In this document: positions 26,328-39,205 of the stretch, piece after piece
Layout of the letters: every line of letters begins with the position of its first letter
Numbering within the stretch: the stretch's first letter is position 1
Assembly (NCBI RefSeq): GCF_913773735.1
Contig: NZ_CAJYEB010000040.1
Location: 35,372 to 99,371 of the forward strand
Direction: 5' to 3'
From: an uncultured Massilia sp.
GTDB taxonomy: Bacteria > Pseudomonadota > Gammaproteobacteria > Burkholderiales > Burkholderiaceae_D
Length of the DNA: 64,000 bases
Position numbers and translations under genes: made by a program
Notes under the pieces: generated by a model
The model's input: only the letters and a program-made list of their open reading frames with translations
Databases searched by the model: none
What the model was told of the DNA's origin: nothing

Positions 26328-29300
26328 ATGAGGTATCCACTTTCCGCCCGCCGCGCGGGCAGCGCCCTGGTGCTGCTGGCCGCGGCGCATGCCGCCACGG
26401 CATACGCTTCCACTTCCAGCTACCAGGCCATGCCCGACGACCCGCACGCCGTCGTCGTGCGCGCCAGGGGCGACGGCAAGGCCGACGACAGCGCCGCCAT
26501 CCAGCAGGCGCTCGACGCCGCCGCCAACAAGGGCCAGGGCGGCATCGTGTTCCTGCCCTCGGGCCGCTACCGCCTCACGCGCAGCCTGGTGATCCCGCTG
26601 GCCGTGCGCGTCTACGGCGTCGGACCGACCCGCCCGGTGTTCGTGCTCGCGCCGAACACGCCCGGCTACCAGCAGGGCGTGGCGAACATGGTGATCTTCG
26701 CCGGCGGCGACCAGTACACGGTCGGCAAGGTGCCGATGCCGGTGCCCGGCGCCGTCCCGTTCGATCCGGTGAACAACCCCGTGCGCGACGCCAATTCCTC
26801 GACCTTCTATTCGGTGCTGTCGAACGTCGACTTCGAGATCGGCGACGGCAACCCGGCCGCCGCCGCGGTACGCATGCACACCGCCCAGCACTCCAACCTG
26901 AGCCACATCGATTTCCACATCGGCTCGGGCCTGGCCGGCGTCTACCACGTCGGCAACGTCGGCTACGACCTGAAGTTCCACGGCGGCCGCTACGGCATCC
27001 TGGCCGAGAAGACCTCGCCGGCCTGGCAGTTCACGCTGGTGGATTCGACCTTCGACGGCCAGCGCGACGCCGCCATCCGCGAGCACGAGGCCGGCCTGAC
27101 CATGGCCAACGTCGAGATTCGCAACACCCCGGTCGGCGTCGAGATCGACCGCGGCTACGGCGACTGGCTGTGGGGCTCGGACGTGCGCTTCGAGAACGTG
27201 TCGAAGGCGGCGCTCGTCGTCAGCAACGAGGACAACGTCTACACGCAGGTGGGCTTCGAGCGCGCGCTGGCGCGCAACGTGCCGACCTTCGTCCAGTTCC
27301 GCGACAGCGGCAGGAAACTCGCCGGCACGGGCCGCGACTACCAGGTCAGCGAATTCAACTACGGCTTGACGCTGTCCGGCATGGGCGAACCGGGCAAGTT
27401 CGCGACCAACTACAAGACGGCCGCGCTCCCCGCCCGGGCCGCGGCCGCGCCGGTGCTGCGCGCCCTGCCGCCGATGAAGGACTGGGCCAACGTGCGCAGC
27501 TTCGGCGCCAAGGGCGACGGCACGACCGACGACACGGCCGCCATCCAGAAGGCCATCGACAGCAAGCGCACCGTGTACCTGCCGCTCGGCTTCTACGTCG
27601 TCAACGACACCATCCGCATGAAGCCGGACACCGTGATCGTCGGCCTGCATCCGGGCCTGACCCAGCTGCTGCTGCCGAACGGCTCGCCGAAATTCCAGGG
27701 TGTCGACGGGCCCAGGGCGCTGCTCGAGAGCGCGCGCGGCGGCGACGCCATCGTGTCCGGCATCGGCCTGGCCACGGGCGAAGTCAACCAGCGCGCCGTG
27801 GCCCTGCTGTGGCGCGCCGGCGAACGCTCGCTGGTGGACGACGTGCGCATCCAGGGCGGCCACGGCACCCGCCTGTACGACGGCAGCCGCGCCGACCCGT
27901 ACAAGAAGGATGCCAAGTTCGACACCACCGCCTACTGGGACCGCCAGTACCCGAGCGTCTGGGTGACGGACGGCGGCGGCGGCACCTTCAGCGGCATCTG
28001 GTCGCCGAGCGGCTATGCGCAGGCCGGCTTCTACGTGACCAACACGAAGACGCCGGGACGCGTGCTCGAACTCTCGGCCGAGCACCACATCCGCGCCGAG
28101 ATCGTGCTGGACGGCGTGGAGAACTGGACCTTCCTGGCGCCGCAGACCGAGGAAGAGGTGCGCGACGGCATGGACTCGGTCTCGCTGGAGATCCGCAACT
28201 CGAAGAACCTGCTGTTCGCCAACTACCACGGCTACCGCGTGACCCGCTCGATCAAGCCGATGCCGGCCGCCGTGCGCATCACGAATTCCAGCGACATCCG
28301 TTTCCGCAACGTGCACGTGAACGGCGAAAGCGGCTTCGCCACCTGCGACGAGAACGGCTGCGCCACCTACCTGCGCGCCTCCAAGTACCCGTACGAGAAC
28401 GCCATCGTCGACACGAAGACGAAGCTGGAAGTGCGCGAGCGCGAGTTCGCCGTGTTCGACTACGGCGGCAAGCAGGCCGCCGGGCCCGCCGTGCAAGGAA
28501 AAGTCGACAAGCTGGAAGGCGATTTTTATTCGATCGCCGGCGCCGCCGTCGACGCGCAGGGCAAACTGTACTTCGTCGACCGCCACTTCAAGCGCATCTA
28601 CAGCTGGACGAAGGACGAAGGCCTGGTCGTGGTGCGCGACGCGCCGCTGGACCCGGTCAACCTGGCCGTCGACCGCGGCGGCAACGTGATGGTGCTGTCC
28701 TCGCACGGCAAGGAGGCCAGCGTGTACGCCTTCAAGCCGGGCACGCCCGGCACCGACATCGCGATGATCCTCCCGACGCCGGTGGCGCAGCGCGCCGGCG
28801 CCCGGGTGGCGATCCCCGTCAACTTCTGGCAGAACGGCGAATTCCAGGACCAGATCGATCCGAAGACCTACGAGTTCACCACGCTGGCCGAGATGTTCGC
28901 GCGCGACGTGGCCCTGCCCAAGGCGCGCGAATACGTGTCGCCGGACGGCAGCCTGGTGCTGCCGGCCTACCGCGTGCTGCGCCAGGGACCGCCGGACCAC
29001 CTGGGCTACCGCTGGTCGGACACGCTCGACACGCACGGCTTCACCTACGGCCGCGTGGGCGAGCGCGTGGTGTTCACCAACGGCTCGGAAAACCGCACCT
29101 TCAGCGGCCTGCTGAACGCCGGCGGCGGCATCACCGACCTCAAGATGGTGGCCAACCGCGGCGGCGAGAGCGCGGCGGTGGGCCCGGACGGCAAGGTCTA
29201 CGTGGCCAACGGCCAGGTGTTCGTCTACGGCCAGGATGCCATGGAGCCGGTGGGCCGCATCGACGTGCCGGAACGGCCGCTGCAACTGATCTTCGGCGGA

Positions 29301-29360
29301 CCGGACAAGCGCACGCTGTTCATCCTGACCCACCACAGCCTGTATTCCACCAGGATCTGA
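26328..29360 (+). CDS. Secreted tandem beta-helix (pectate lyase 3/GH55-like) protein with C-terminal SMP-30/gluconolactonase-like propeller (1010 aa)
   Basis: After a signal peptide (SALVLLAAAHAATAYA) there are two right-handed beta-helix modules, each opened by the pectate-lyase-3 motif: VVVRARGDGKADDSAAIQQA near residue 40 and VRSFGAKGDGTTDDTAAIQKA near residue 390. Two such helices in tandem is the layout of GH55 exo-beta-1,3-glucanases. From about residue 735 the sequence changes to propeller repeats (SIAGAAVDAQGKLYFVD, VNLAVDRGGNVMVLSS, SAAVGPDGKVYVANG) and ends ERPLQLIFGGPDKRTLFILT, as in gluconolactonases. It would cut a glycan outside the cytoplasm and perhaps open an aldonolactone. 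Substrate is not known; catalytic residues could not be assigned by eye. Confidence 0.85.
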   Translation: MRYPLSARRAGSALVLLAAAHAATAYASTSSYQAMPDDPHAVVVRARGDGKADDSAAIQQALDAAANKGQGGIVFLPSGRYRLTRSLVIPLAVRVYGVGPTRPVFVLAPNTPGYQQGVANMVIFAGGDQYTVGKVPMPVPGAVPFDPVNNPVRDANSSTFYSVLSNVDFEIGDGNPAAAAVRMHTAQHSNLSHIDFHIGSGLAGVYHVGNVGYDLKFHGGRYGILAEKTSPAWQFTLVDSTFDGQRDAAIREHEAGLTMANVEIRNTPVGVEIDRGYGDWLWGSDVRFENVSKAALVVSNEDNVYTQVGFERALARNVPTFVQFRDSGRKLAGTGRDYQVSEFNYGLTLSGMGEPGKFATNYKTAALPARAAAAPVLRALPPMKDWANVRSFGAKGDGTTDDTAAIQKAIDSKRTVYLPLGFYVVNDTIRMKPDTVIVGLHPGLTQLLLPNGSPKFQGVDGPRALLESARGGDAIVSGIGLATGEVNQRAVALLWRAGERSLVDDVRIQGGHGTRLYDGSRADPYKKDAKFDTTAYWDRQYPSVWVTDGGGGTFSGIWSPSGYAQAGFYVTNTKTPGRVLELSAEHHIRAEIVLDGVENWTFLAPQTEEEVRDGMDSVSLEIRNSKNLLFANYHGYRVTRSIKPMPAAVRITNSSDIRFRNVHVNGESGFATCDENGCATYLRASKYPYENAIVDTKTKLEVREREFAVFDYGGKQAAGPAVQGKVDKLEGDFYSIAGAAVDAQGKLYFVDRHFKRIYSWTKDEGLVVVRDAPLDPVNLAVDRGGNVMVLSSHGKEASVYAFKPGTPGTDIAMILPTPVAQRAGARVAIPVNFWQNGEFQDQIDPKTYEFTTLAEMFARDVALPKAREYVSPDGSLVLPAYRVLRQGPPDHLGYRWSDTLDTHGFTYGRVGERVVFTNGSENRTFSGLLNAGGGITDLKMVANRGGESAAVGPDGKVYVANGQVFVYGQDAMEPVGRIDVPERPLQLIFGGPDKRTLFILTHHSLYSTRI

Positions 29361-29367
29361 ACCGGCC

Positions 29368-30252
29368 ATGAAACGATTCCTCGCCCCCCTGCTGCTGTCG
29401 CTTTCCTGCGCCGCCGCCCTTGCCCAGCAACCGGCCGCCGCGCCCGTGGTCAAGCTGTGGCCGGACGGCGCGCCCGGTTCCGGTCAGCGCCGCGCCGAAG
29501 CGGAAAAGGTCGCCGACGGCGTCTACTTCAGCAATATCCACGACCCCTCGCTGACGGTATCGCGCGCCGACCCGCGCCATGCGAACGGCGCCGCCGTCGT
29601 CATCGTGCCGGGCGGCGGCCACCGCATGCTGGTGTTCCAGAACGAGGGCATGGTGGCGGCGAAGACGCTGAACCGCATCGGCGTGTCCGCCTTCGTGCTG
29701 AAGTACCGGCTGGCGCGCGACCAGGGTTCGACCTACGACATCGAGCGCGACGCCGCCGCCGACCTGCGCCGCGCCGTGCGCTGGGTGCGCGCGCACGCGG
29801 CCGAGTACGGCATCGATCCGAAGCGCATCGGCACGATGGGCTTCTCGGCCGGCGGCGAGCTGGTGGCGCTGGTGGCGGACAATCCGGAACCGGCGGCCCC
29901 CGGCAAGCGCGACGCGCTCGATGCGGTGAGCAGCCGCCCCGACTTCCAGGTGCTGGTGTATCCGGGACCGCTGGGGTCGCCGGCGAAGGCGGCGAAGGGC
30001 GCGCCGCCGGCCTTCATCGTGGCCGGCTCGAAGGACACGTGCTGCATGCCGCCCGCGCTCGGGCTGTACCAGCAACTGGTCGCATCGGGCGTGTCGGCCG
30101 AGCTGCACCTGTACGCCGACACCGACCACGCCTTCAACATGGGGCAGCGCGGCGAGCGCGTCTCGCTGCAGCACTGGCCGGACCGGCTGGCCGACTGGCT
30201 GGCCGACGGCGGCTGGCTGGTGCCGGGCGGCGCCAGCGTGCCGGCGCCATGA
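29368..30252 (+). CDS. Secreted alpha/beta-hydrolase esterase, BD-FAE/acetyl-xylan-esterase-like (294 aa)
   Basis: Signal peptide (FLAPLLLSLSCAAALAQ), oxyanion-hole segment VVIVPGGGHRML, nucleophile elbow GFSAGGE, and likely Asp and His of the triad in IVAGSKDTCC and DTDHAFNMG. The group includes carbohydrate esterases that remove acetyl or feruloyl groups from plant polysaccharides and the endo-1,4-xylanase-B-like annotated proteins. It starts 7 bp after the beta-helix gene, consistent with deacylating the same exported substrate. Confidence 0.85.
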   Translation: MKRFLAPLLLSLSCAAALAQQPAAAPVVKLWPDGAPGSGQRRAEAEKVADGVYFSNIHDPSLTVSRADPRHANGAAVVIVPGGGHRMLVFQNEGMVAAKTLNRIGVSAFVLKYRLARDQGSTYDIERDAAADLRRAVRWVRAHAAEYGIDPKRIGTMGFSAGGELVALVADNPEPAAPGKRDALDAVSSRPDFQVLVYPGPLGSPAKAAKGAPPAFIVAGSKDTCCMPPALGLYQQLVASGVSAELHLYADTDHAFNMGQRGERVSLQHWPDRLADWLADGGWLVPGGASVPAP

Positions 30253-30274
30253 ACGCACTGCTCGAGGAAAACGA

Positions 30275-31087
30275 ATGAAATCTGTCTTGATGCCGGCCGC
30301 CGCGCTGGCGACTATTCTGGTGCTGGCGCCAGCCACCGTGCCGGCCGCGACGCTCACGCTGGCGCCGGGCGCCGGGACCGACATCCAGTACAAGGTGCTG
30401 GTGCTGGCCATTCCGAACAAATACCACTACGAATACATCCCGGTGGCGCGCGACAGCCTGGAACACCTGGCCAAGCTGCACGCGTTCCAGCTCACCTACA
30501 CCAACAAGCCCGAGATGTTCGAGGGCGACCTGAAGCAGTACGCGGCGGTGGTGTTCCTGAATACCCCTGGCGAAGAGCTGAATCCAGCGCAGCGCGCGAA
30601 GTTCGAGCAGTACATGCGCGAAGGCGGCAATGCCGTCGTCGTGCACCGCGCGGCGATCACGCCACCGAACAACTGGGTCTGGTACGAGAAACTGGTGGGG
30701 CGCTCGTTCACCAACCACCCGATGCTGCAGACCGCCGCCGTCGACGTGGTCGACAAGGGTTTTCCGGCCGCCTACGGCATCCCGCAGCGCTGGATGTGGA
30801 GCGACGAGTGGTACGTGACCACCAATCCGTACGACGTGCGCATCAACCCGGTGCTCAACGTCGACGAGCGCACCTACGATCCGGAAAAGATCTGGCCGGG
30901 GCAGGTGTCGAAGGGCATGGGCAAGGAACACGCGGTGGCGTGGTACCACCATTACGAAAAGGGCCGCGTGTTCGTCACCACGCTGGGGCACTACGTCGAG
31001 ATGTACCGCGATCCGCAATACCTGGCCCACCTGATGGGCGGGATCTGGTGGGCGGCGACGGGGAAGGGACAAGTAACGGGACGCTAG
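30275..31087 (+). CDS. Secreted ThuA-domain protein (270 aa)
   Basis: After a signal peptide (LATILVLAPATVPAA) the protein shows ThuA features: a flavodoxin-like start (YKVLVLAIPNKYHYEYIPVA), YAAVVFLNTPGEELNPAQ, GGNAVVVHRA, and the C-terminal WYHHYEKGRVFVTTLGH and HLMGGIWWA. ThuA proteins are named from a trehalose utilisation operon and resemble class I glutamine amidotransferases; biochemical roles are poorly defined and often linked to oxidised or keto sugars. It is the last gene of the operon, followed by the second REP-like pair. Confidence 0.88.
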   Translation: MKSVLMPAAALATILVLAPATVPAATLTLAPGAGTDIQYKVLVLAIPNKYHYEYIPVARDSLEHLAKLHAFQLTYTNKPEMFEGDLKQYAAVVFLNTPGEELNPAQRAKFEQYMREGGNAVVVHRAAITPPNNWVWYEKLVGRSFTNHPMLQTAAVDVVDKGFPAAYGIPQRWMWSDEWYVTTNPYDVRINPVLNVDERTYDPEKIWPGQVSKGMGKEHAVAWYHHYEKGRVFVTTLGHYVEMYRDPQYLAHLMGGIWWAATGKGQVTGR

Positions 31088-31115
31088 CGTTTGACGGGCC
31101 ACGCTGCATCCGCAT

Positions 31116-31198
31116 GTCGCCCCGGCGCAGGCCGGGGTCCAAGTTTCGCGCGCTGCCGTGATGCGTGCCAATTAGGCCCCGGCCTGCGCCGGGGCGAC
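31116..31198. repeat. Second paired inverted REP/BIME-like element
   Basis: Arms at 31116-31150 (GTCGCCCCGG..CCGGGGTCC, then AAGTTTCGCG) and 31175-31198 (CCCCGG..CCGGGGCGAC) are inverted to each other and each forms a hairpin. Sequence and design match the element at 2452-2554. It lies between the convergent ThuA and alpha/beta-hydrolase genes and could serve as a bidirectional terminator. Confidence 0.75.
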
Positions 31199-31222
31199 GG
31201 TTTCATGGCTAGTGGCTGAAGA

Positions 31223-32047
31223 TCAAGACTTCAGGAACTCCAGCATCAAGGCATTCAGTTGCTGCGCATGCGTCGCCGCGAAGCCGTGCGGCGCGCCCTG
31301 CAGCACTTCGAGGCGGCTGCCCTTCACCAGCGCGTGCGTACGCTGGCCCGAGACCTCGATCGGCACGATGCGGTCGGCGTCGCCGTGCGCCACCAGCGTC
31401 GGCACGTCGAACTTCGCCAGGTCGGCGCGGAAGTCGGTGGTGCCGAACGCCACGATGCACTGCATCGTCGCCAGCGGCGAGGCCGCCCACGCCAGCCACT
31501 TGCTAAAGGCCAGCAATTCCTCGCCATCGTCGCCGGCCTCGTGCAGGTTGTAGAAGTCGTGGAAGAAGTCGCCCAGGAAGGCCAGGCGGTCCTGCTTGAC
31601 GCTGTCGTACATGCCGTCGAACACCGACTTGTCCACGCCTTCCGGATTGTCGTCCGTCTTGAGCAGGTAGGGCGGCACGGCGCCCAGCAGCATGGCCTTC
31701 GCCACCCGTTCCGTGCCGTGGCGGCCGATGTAGCGCGCGACTTCGCCGCCGCCCATCGAGAAGCCGGCCAGCACGGCGTCGCGCAGGTCGAGCTGGGTCA
31801 TCAGGTCGTGCAGGTCGGCCGCGAAGGTGTCGTAGTCGTAGCCCGCGGTCGGCCGGCCCGACTGGCCGAAGCCGCGGCGGTCGTAGGCGATCACGCGGTA
31901 GCCGGCCTCGGACAGCGCGGTGATCTGCGACTCCCACATGCGGTGGCTCAGCGGCCAGCCGTGGATCAGCACCACGGGCTGGCCCTGGCCCTGCTCGTAG
32001 TAATACAGTTCGGTGGGGTTCGGGCCGGAAGTCTGGATGGTCGGCAT
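31223..32047 (-). CDS. Alpha/beta hydrolase, non-heme chloroperoxidase-like (274 aa)
   Basis: Oxyanion motif VVLIHGWPLSHRMWE, YDRRGFGQSGRP, nucleophile elbow AGFSMGGGEVARY, acid VAHGDADRIVP and histidine GAPHGFAATHA give a complete Ser-Asp-His triad in the arrangement of cofactor-free haloperoxidases/arylesterases. The natural reaction is probably ester hydrolysis. The start at 32047 follows AAGGAG at good spacing. It is 80 bp downstream of the large hybrid kinase on the same strand but probably has its own promoter. Confidence 0.88.
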   Translation of the reverse strand: MPTIQTSGPNPTELYYYEQGQGQPVVLIHGWPLSHRMWESQITALSEAGYRVIAYDRRGFGQSGRPTAGYDYDTFAADLHDLMTQLDLRDAVLAGFSMGGGEVARYIGRHGTERVAKAMLLGAVPPYLLKTDDNPEGVDKSVFDGMYDSVKQDRLAFLGDFFHDFYNLHEAGDDGEELLAFSKWLAWAASPLATMQCIVAFGTTDFRADLAKFDVPTLVAHGDADRIVPIEVSGQRTHALVKGSRLEVLQGAPHGFAATHAQQLNALMLEFLKS

Positions 32048-32127
32048 GGCGCTCCTTTCGTGCGGTTGGCTGGAGCCGGACAGTGTAAGCCGACCCCGCC
32101 GGGCGCTTCGCACGATTGCCGCCAGGA

Positions 32128-36348
<4,221 letters not shown>

Positions 36349-36506
36349 GGAGACAGGATTCAAGGAAATTGATGATGATCGCCACCATATTTTAAGCCAG
36401 GTGCGCCGGCGAATTGCGCAATTTACAAATTCGCCGGGACGGCGGCCGCGCATCGGCAGGGCCCCGCCCGCCTCGTTCGTGCGAAGCGGTCGCCATTCTT
36501 CCTATA

Positions 36507-38321
36507 ATGGCGCCTGTCCCGTCCCCGATGCCGCCGATGCCCCCGACCGTTCGCCACGCCCGATTCCTCCTTGCCGCCGGCAGGCTCGGGCGCCTCGTCG
36601 CGCGCCTGCGCGGCCTGCTGCACGCCAATGCGTTCCTGCTGTGGGGCGCGCTGGTGGGCGTCATCGGCGCGCTGGCGACCGTCGCCTTCCGCGACGGCCT
36701 GGCCTTCCTGCAGTCGCTGCTGTTCGGCCATGCCGGCTCCTTCGTCGAGATCGCGACCGCCCTGCCCTGGCAGGCGCGCCTGCTGGTGCCCTGCGCCGGC
36801 GGCCTGCTGGCCGGATGCCTGCTGGTGCCGGCGCGCCGCGTCGGCGCCGGCGCACGCGCCGACTACATGGAAGCGGTGGCCGTCGGCGACGGCCGGGTGC
36901 CGGTGGGGCTCACCCTGCTCAACAGCGCGTCGTCGCTGCTGTCGATCGCCTCCGGCGGCTCGATCGGACGCGAAGGATCGATGATCCAGCTGGCGGCGAT
37001 GAGCGCCTCCGTGACCGGCCGCCTGGCCGGCTTCGCGACCACGCGCCTGCGCCTGCTGGTGGCCTGCGGCGCGGCGGCTGGCATCGCCGCGGCCTACAAT
37101 GCGCCGATCGCCAGCGCCTTCTTCGTCACCGAGATCATCCTCGGCGCGATCACCATGGGCAGCCTGGGCCCGATCATGGTGGCGTCGGTCGTGGCCAACA
37201 TCACCATGCGCCGCCTGCCCGGCTACCATCCGACCTACGAGATGCCGGCGTTCGCGCCCGTCGCCAACCTGGAGGTCGCCTGGTTCGTGGCATTGGGCGT
37301 CCTGGCGGGCCTGGCGGCGCCGGCCTTCCTGTACGCGCTGCAGCAGGCGCGGCGCCTGTTCGCCGCCGGCGCGCTGCCGCTGCCGCTGCGCCTCGCGCTG
37401 GGCGGGCTGGGCGTCGGCGCGATCTCCGTCTGGGTGCCGCAGGTGTGGGGCAACGGCTACAGCGTGGTGAACGGGCTGTTGCACCAGTCGTGGCTATGGC
37501 AGGCGGTGCTGCTGGTCCTGGCCTGCAAGATCGTCGCCACCCTCCTGACCAGCGGTTCCGGCGCCATCGGCGGCATTTTCACGCCCACGCTGTTCGTCGG
37601 CGCCGCCGTCGGCCACCTGTTCGCGCTGCTGCCGCAGGCCCTGTCGCCGGCCACCGCATCGACGCCGGCCGCCTACGTCGCGGTCGGCATGGGCGCGACG
37701 CTGGCCGCCGCCACCAGCGCGCCGCTGATGGCGATCCTGATGATCTTCGAGATGACGCTCAGCTACTCGCTGATGCTGCCGCTGATGCTGGCCTGCGTGG
37801 CCGCCCACGCCGTCGCGCGCGCCGTCGGCGGCCCGTCGATGTACGAGATCACTGCCCGCCGCGCCGCCGACGAGACCGAGCGCGAACGCCTGCACGCGGT
37901 GCGCATGCGCGAACTGGTCCGCCCGGCCGAGACCGTCCTGCCGGAACAGGCGGCCATCGCGGACGCGGCGGCGATGTTCCGCCAGCATGCGGTGCGATAC
38001 CTGTACCTGGTCGACGCGCGCGGCCGCTACCGGGGCGCGGTGGCGCTGCAGGACGTGGCCGCGCTGTACCAGGAGTGCGGCGAGGCGGCCGGCGGCGGCG
38101 CCTGCGCCGCGATCGCGCGTACCGACGGCCTGCCGCTGGTCACCGCCGGGATGGGGCTGGACGATGCCTTGCGCCAGTTCATGCGCCACTTCGGCGAACG
38201 CCTGCCGGCCGTGGCCAGCGACGCAGATCCGGAACTGCTGGGCGCGGTGCACAAGACCGACGTGCTGGATGCCTACGTGCGGCTGAACCAGGCGCCGCTG
38301 GGCATCCATCCCGGCGCGTGA
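36507..38321 (+). CDS. ClC-family chloride channel/antiporter with C-terminal CBS domains (604 aa)
   Basis: The ClC selectivity motifs are visible: GGSIGREGSMIQLAA (GREG with the gating glutamate), AYNAPIASAFFVTEI and the later SGSGAIGGIFTPTLFVGAAVGHLF. About 16-18 membrane helices are followed by a pair of CBS domains (VRMRELVRPAETVLPEQAAIADAAAMF; HKTDVLDAYVRL). It may be an anion channel or Cl-/H+ exchanger. The start at 36507 is the first ATG in frame; downstream ATGs at 36528 and 36537 are alternatives, and TATAAT partly overlaps the proposed start. Confidence 0.9.
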   Translation: MAPVPSPMPPMPPTVRHARFLLAAGRLGRLVARLRGLLHANAFLLWGALVGVIGALATVAFRDGLAFLQSLLFGHAGSFVEIATALPWQARLLVPCAGGLLAGCLLVPARRVGAGARADYMEAVAVGDGRVPVGLTLLNSASSLLSIASGGSIGREGSMIQLAAMSASVTGRLAGFATTRLRLLVACGAAAGIAAAYNAPIASAFFVTEIILGAITMGSLGPIMVASVVANITMRRLPGYHPTYEMPAFAPVANLEVAWFVALGVLAGLAAPAFLYALQQARRLFAAGALPLPLRLALGGLGVGAISVWVPQVWGNGYSVVNGLLHQSWLWQAVLLVLACKIVATLLTSGSGAIGGIFTPTLFVGAAVGHLFALLPQALSPATASTPAAYVAVGMGATLAAATSAPLMAILMIFEMTLSYSLMLPLMLACVAAHAVARAVGGPSMYEITARRAADETERERLHAVRMRELVRPAETVLPEQAAIADAAAMFRQHAVRYLYLVDARGRYRGAVALQDVAALYQECGEAAGGGACAAIARTDGLPLVTAGMGLDDALRQFMRHFGERLPAVASDADPELLGAVHKTDVLDAYVRLNQAPLGIHPGA

Positions 38322-38335
38322 CGGCGACGCTCCCG

Positions 38336-39196
38336 TCAGCCCTCGCGGCCGGTCAGGCGGCTGCGGATCCGGGAAGAATAATATTTCAGCTTTTCCGACT
38401 GGGATGCGCATTCGGCGAGCACCGGCACATAGTATTTTTTCCAGGCCGGCGGAATGGCGCGGGGAATTTCGCACTCGATGAAGCGCTTGCCGACGCTGGC
38501 CGTGCGCAAGGTCTTCAGTTCGACGAAGGGGTCGACGCCCAGCGACGCCAGGTAGCGGTAGAACGGCCCGTCGGCCAGGTCGACGGGCGAGTCGTGGCGC
38601 ATCACGAAGCGGTCGTTGACCGCCATGCTCAGGTGCTTCAGCTTCGCATACCAGTGATATTCGAGGCCCCACGTCGAGATCGAGTCCGAGAACCCGCCGA
38701 TGACCGCCATCAGGCCTTCCTTCGAAAAGATGGGGGCCATGACTTCGACGAAGCTGACTTCGCGCCAGCCGCCGCCGTTCCTGGCTTTCAGGAAGTCCCA
38801 GTAGGTGCTCGAATCGCGCGCGACGGCAGCCTGGTACAGCGTCTTGCCGCTGGCGGCGCCGTCGCGCAGGAAGCGGACCAGGTCGGGGAAGGCGATGCCG
38901 ACGTCGGGATCGAAGAAGGCGAAGGATTCGAAGTCGAGCATGTCCGGATGATCGGCGAAGAACAGCCGCGCGGCGTCGAACTTCGACATGCCGCCCCGGA
39001 TGAGCCAGCAGTTCTTGTCGATCGGGAAATCGATCGGTTGATATTGCGACAGCACGACGATGACGTCCTCGTGGTCCGCGTAATCCTTCAGGCACAGCGG
39101 GTATTTCTGCCCGCAGCGGATGAACAGGATGAACCGCCCCGTTGTCTTGCCGACCTGGTCGACGTCGATCGTCCTTGCATTGAGATTCAGCGCCAT
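38336..39196 (-). CDS. Putative glycosyltransferase-like protein of unknown specificity (286 aa)
   Basis: No family recognised with certainty. The centre has FAFFDPDVGIAFPDLV, a D-x-D arrangement typical of GT-A nucleotide-sugar enzymes, flanked by DDxx-like alternations (DFESFAFFDPD) seen in DUF707-type proteins, and there are no signal or membrane segments. It begins 9 bp after the GT2 gene on the same strand, so a role in the same glycan pathway is likely (inference). G+C is somewhat lower and codon use less extreme than in neighbours, hinting at horizontal acquisition of the pair. Confidence 0.65.
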   Translation of the reverse strand: MALNLNARTIDVDQVGKTTGRFILFIRCGQKYPLCLKDYADHEDVIVVLSQYQPIDFPIDKNCWLIRGGMSKFDAARLFFADHPDMLDFESFAFFDPDVGIAFPDLVRFLRDGAASGKTLYQAAVARDSSTYWDFLKARNGGGWREVSFVEVMAPIFSKEGLMAVIGGFSDSISTWGLEYHWYAKLKHLSMAVNDRFVMRHDSPVDLADGPFYRYLASLGVDPFVELKTLRTASVGKRFIECEIPRAIPPAWKKYYVPVLAECASQSEKLKYYSSRIRSRLTGREG

Positions 39197-39205
39197 GTTT
39201 GTTTC

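Noticed and set aside
26301..29453. 1050-codon minus-strand frame opposite the beta-helix gene
   Set aside because: Repetitive AVGHEHDRR-type product without domains; antisense shadow.
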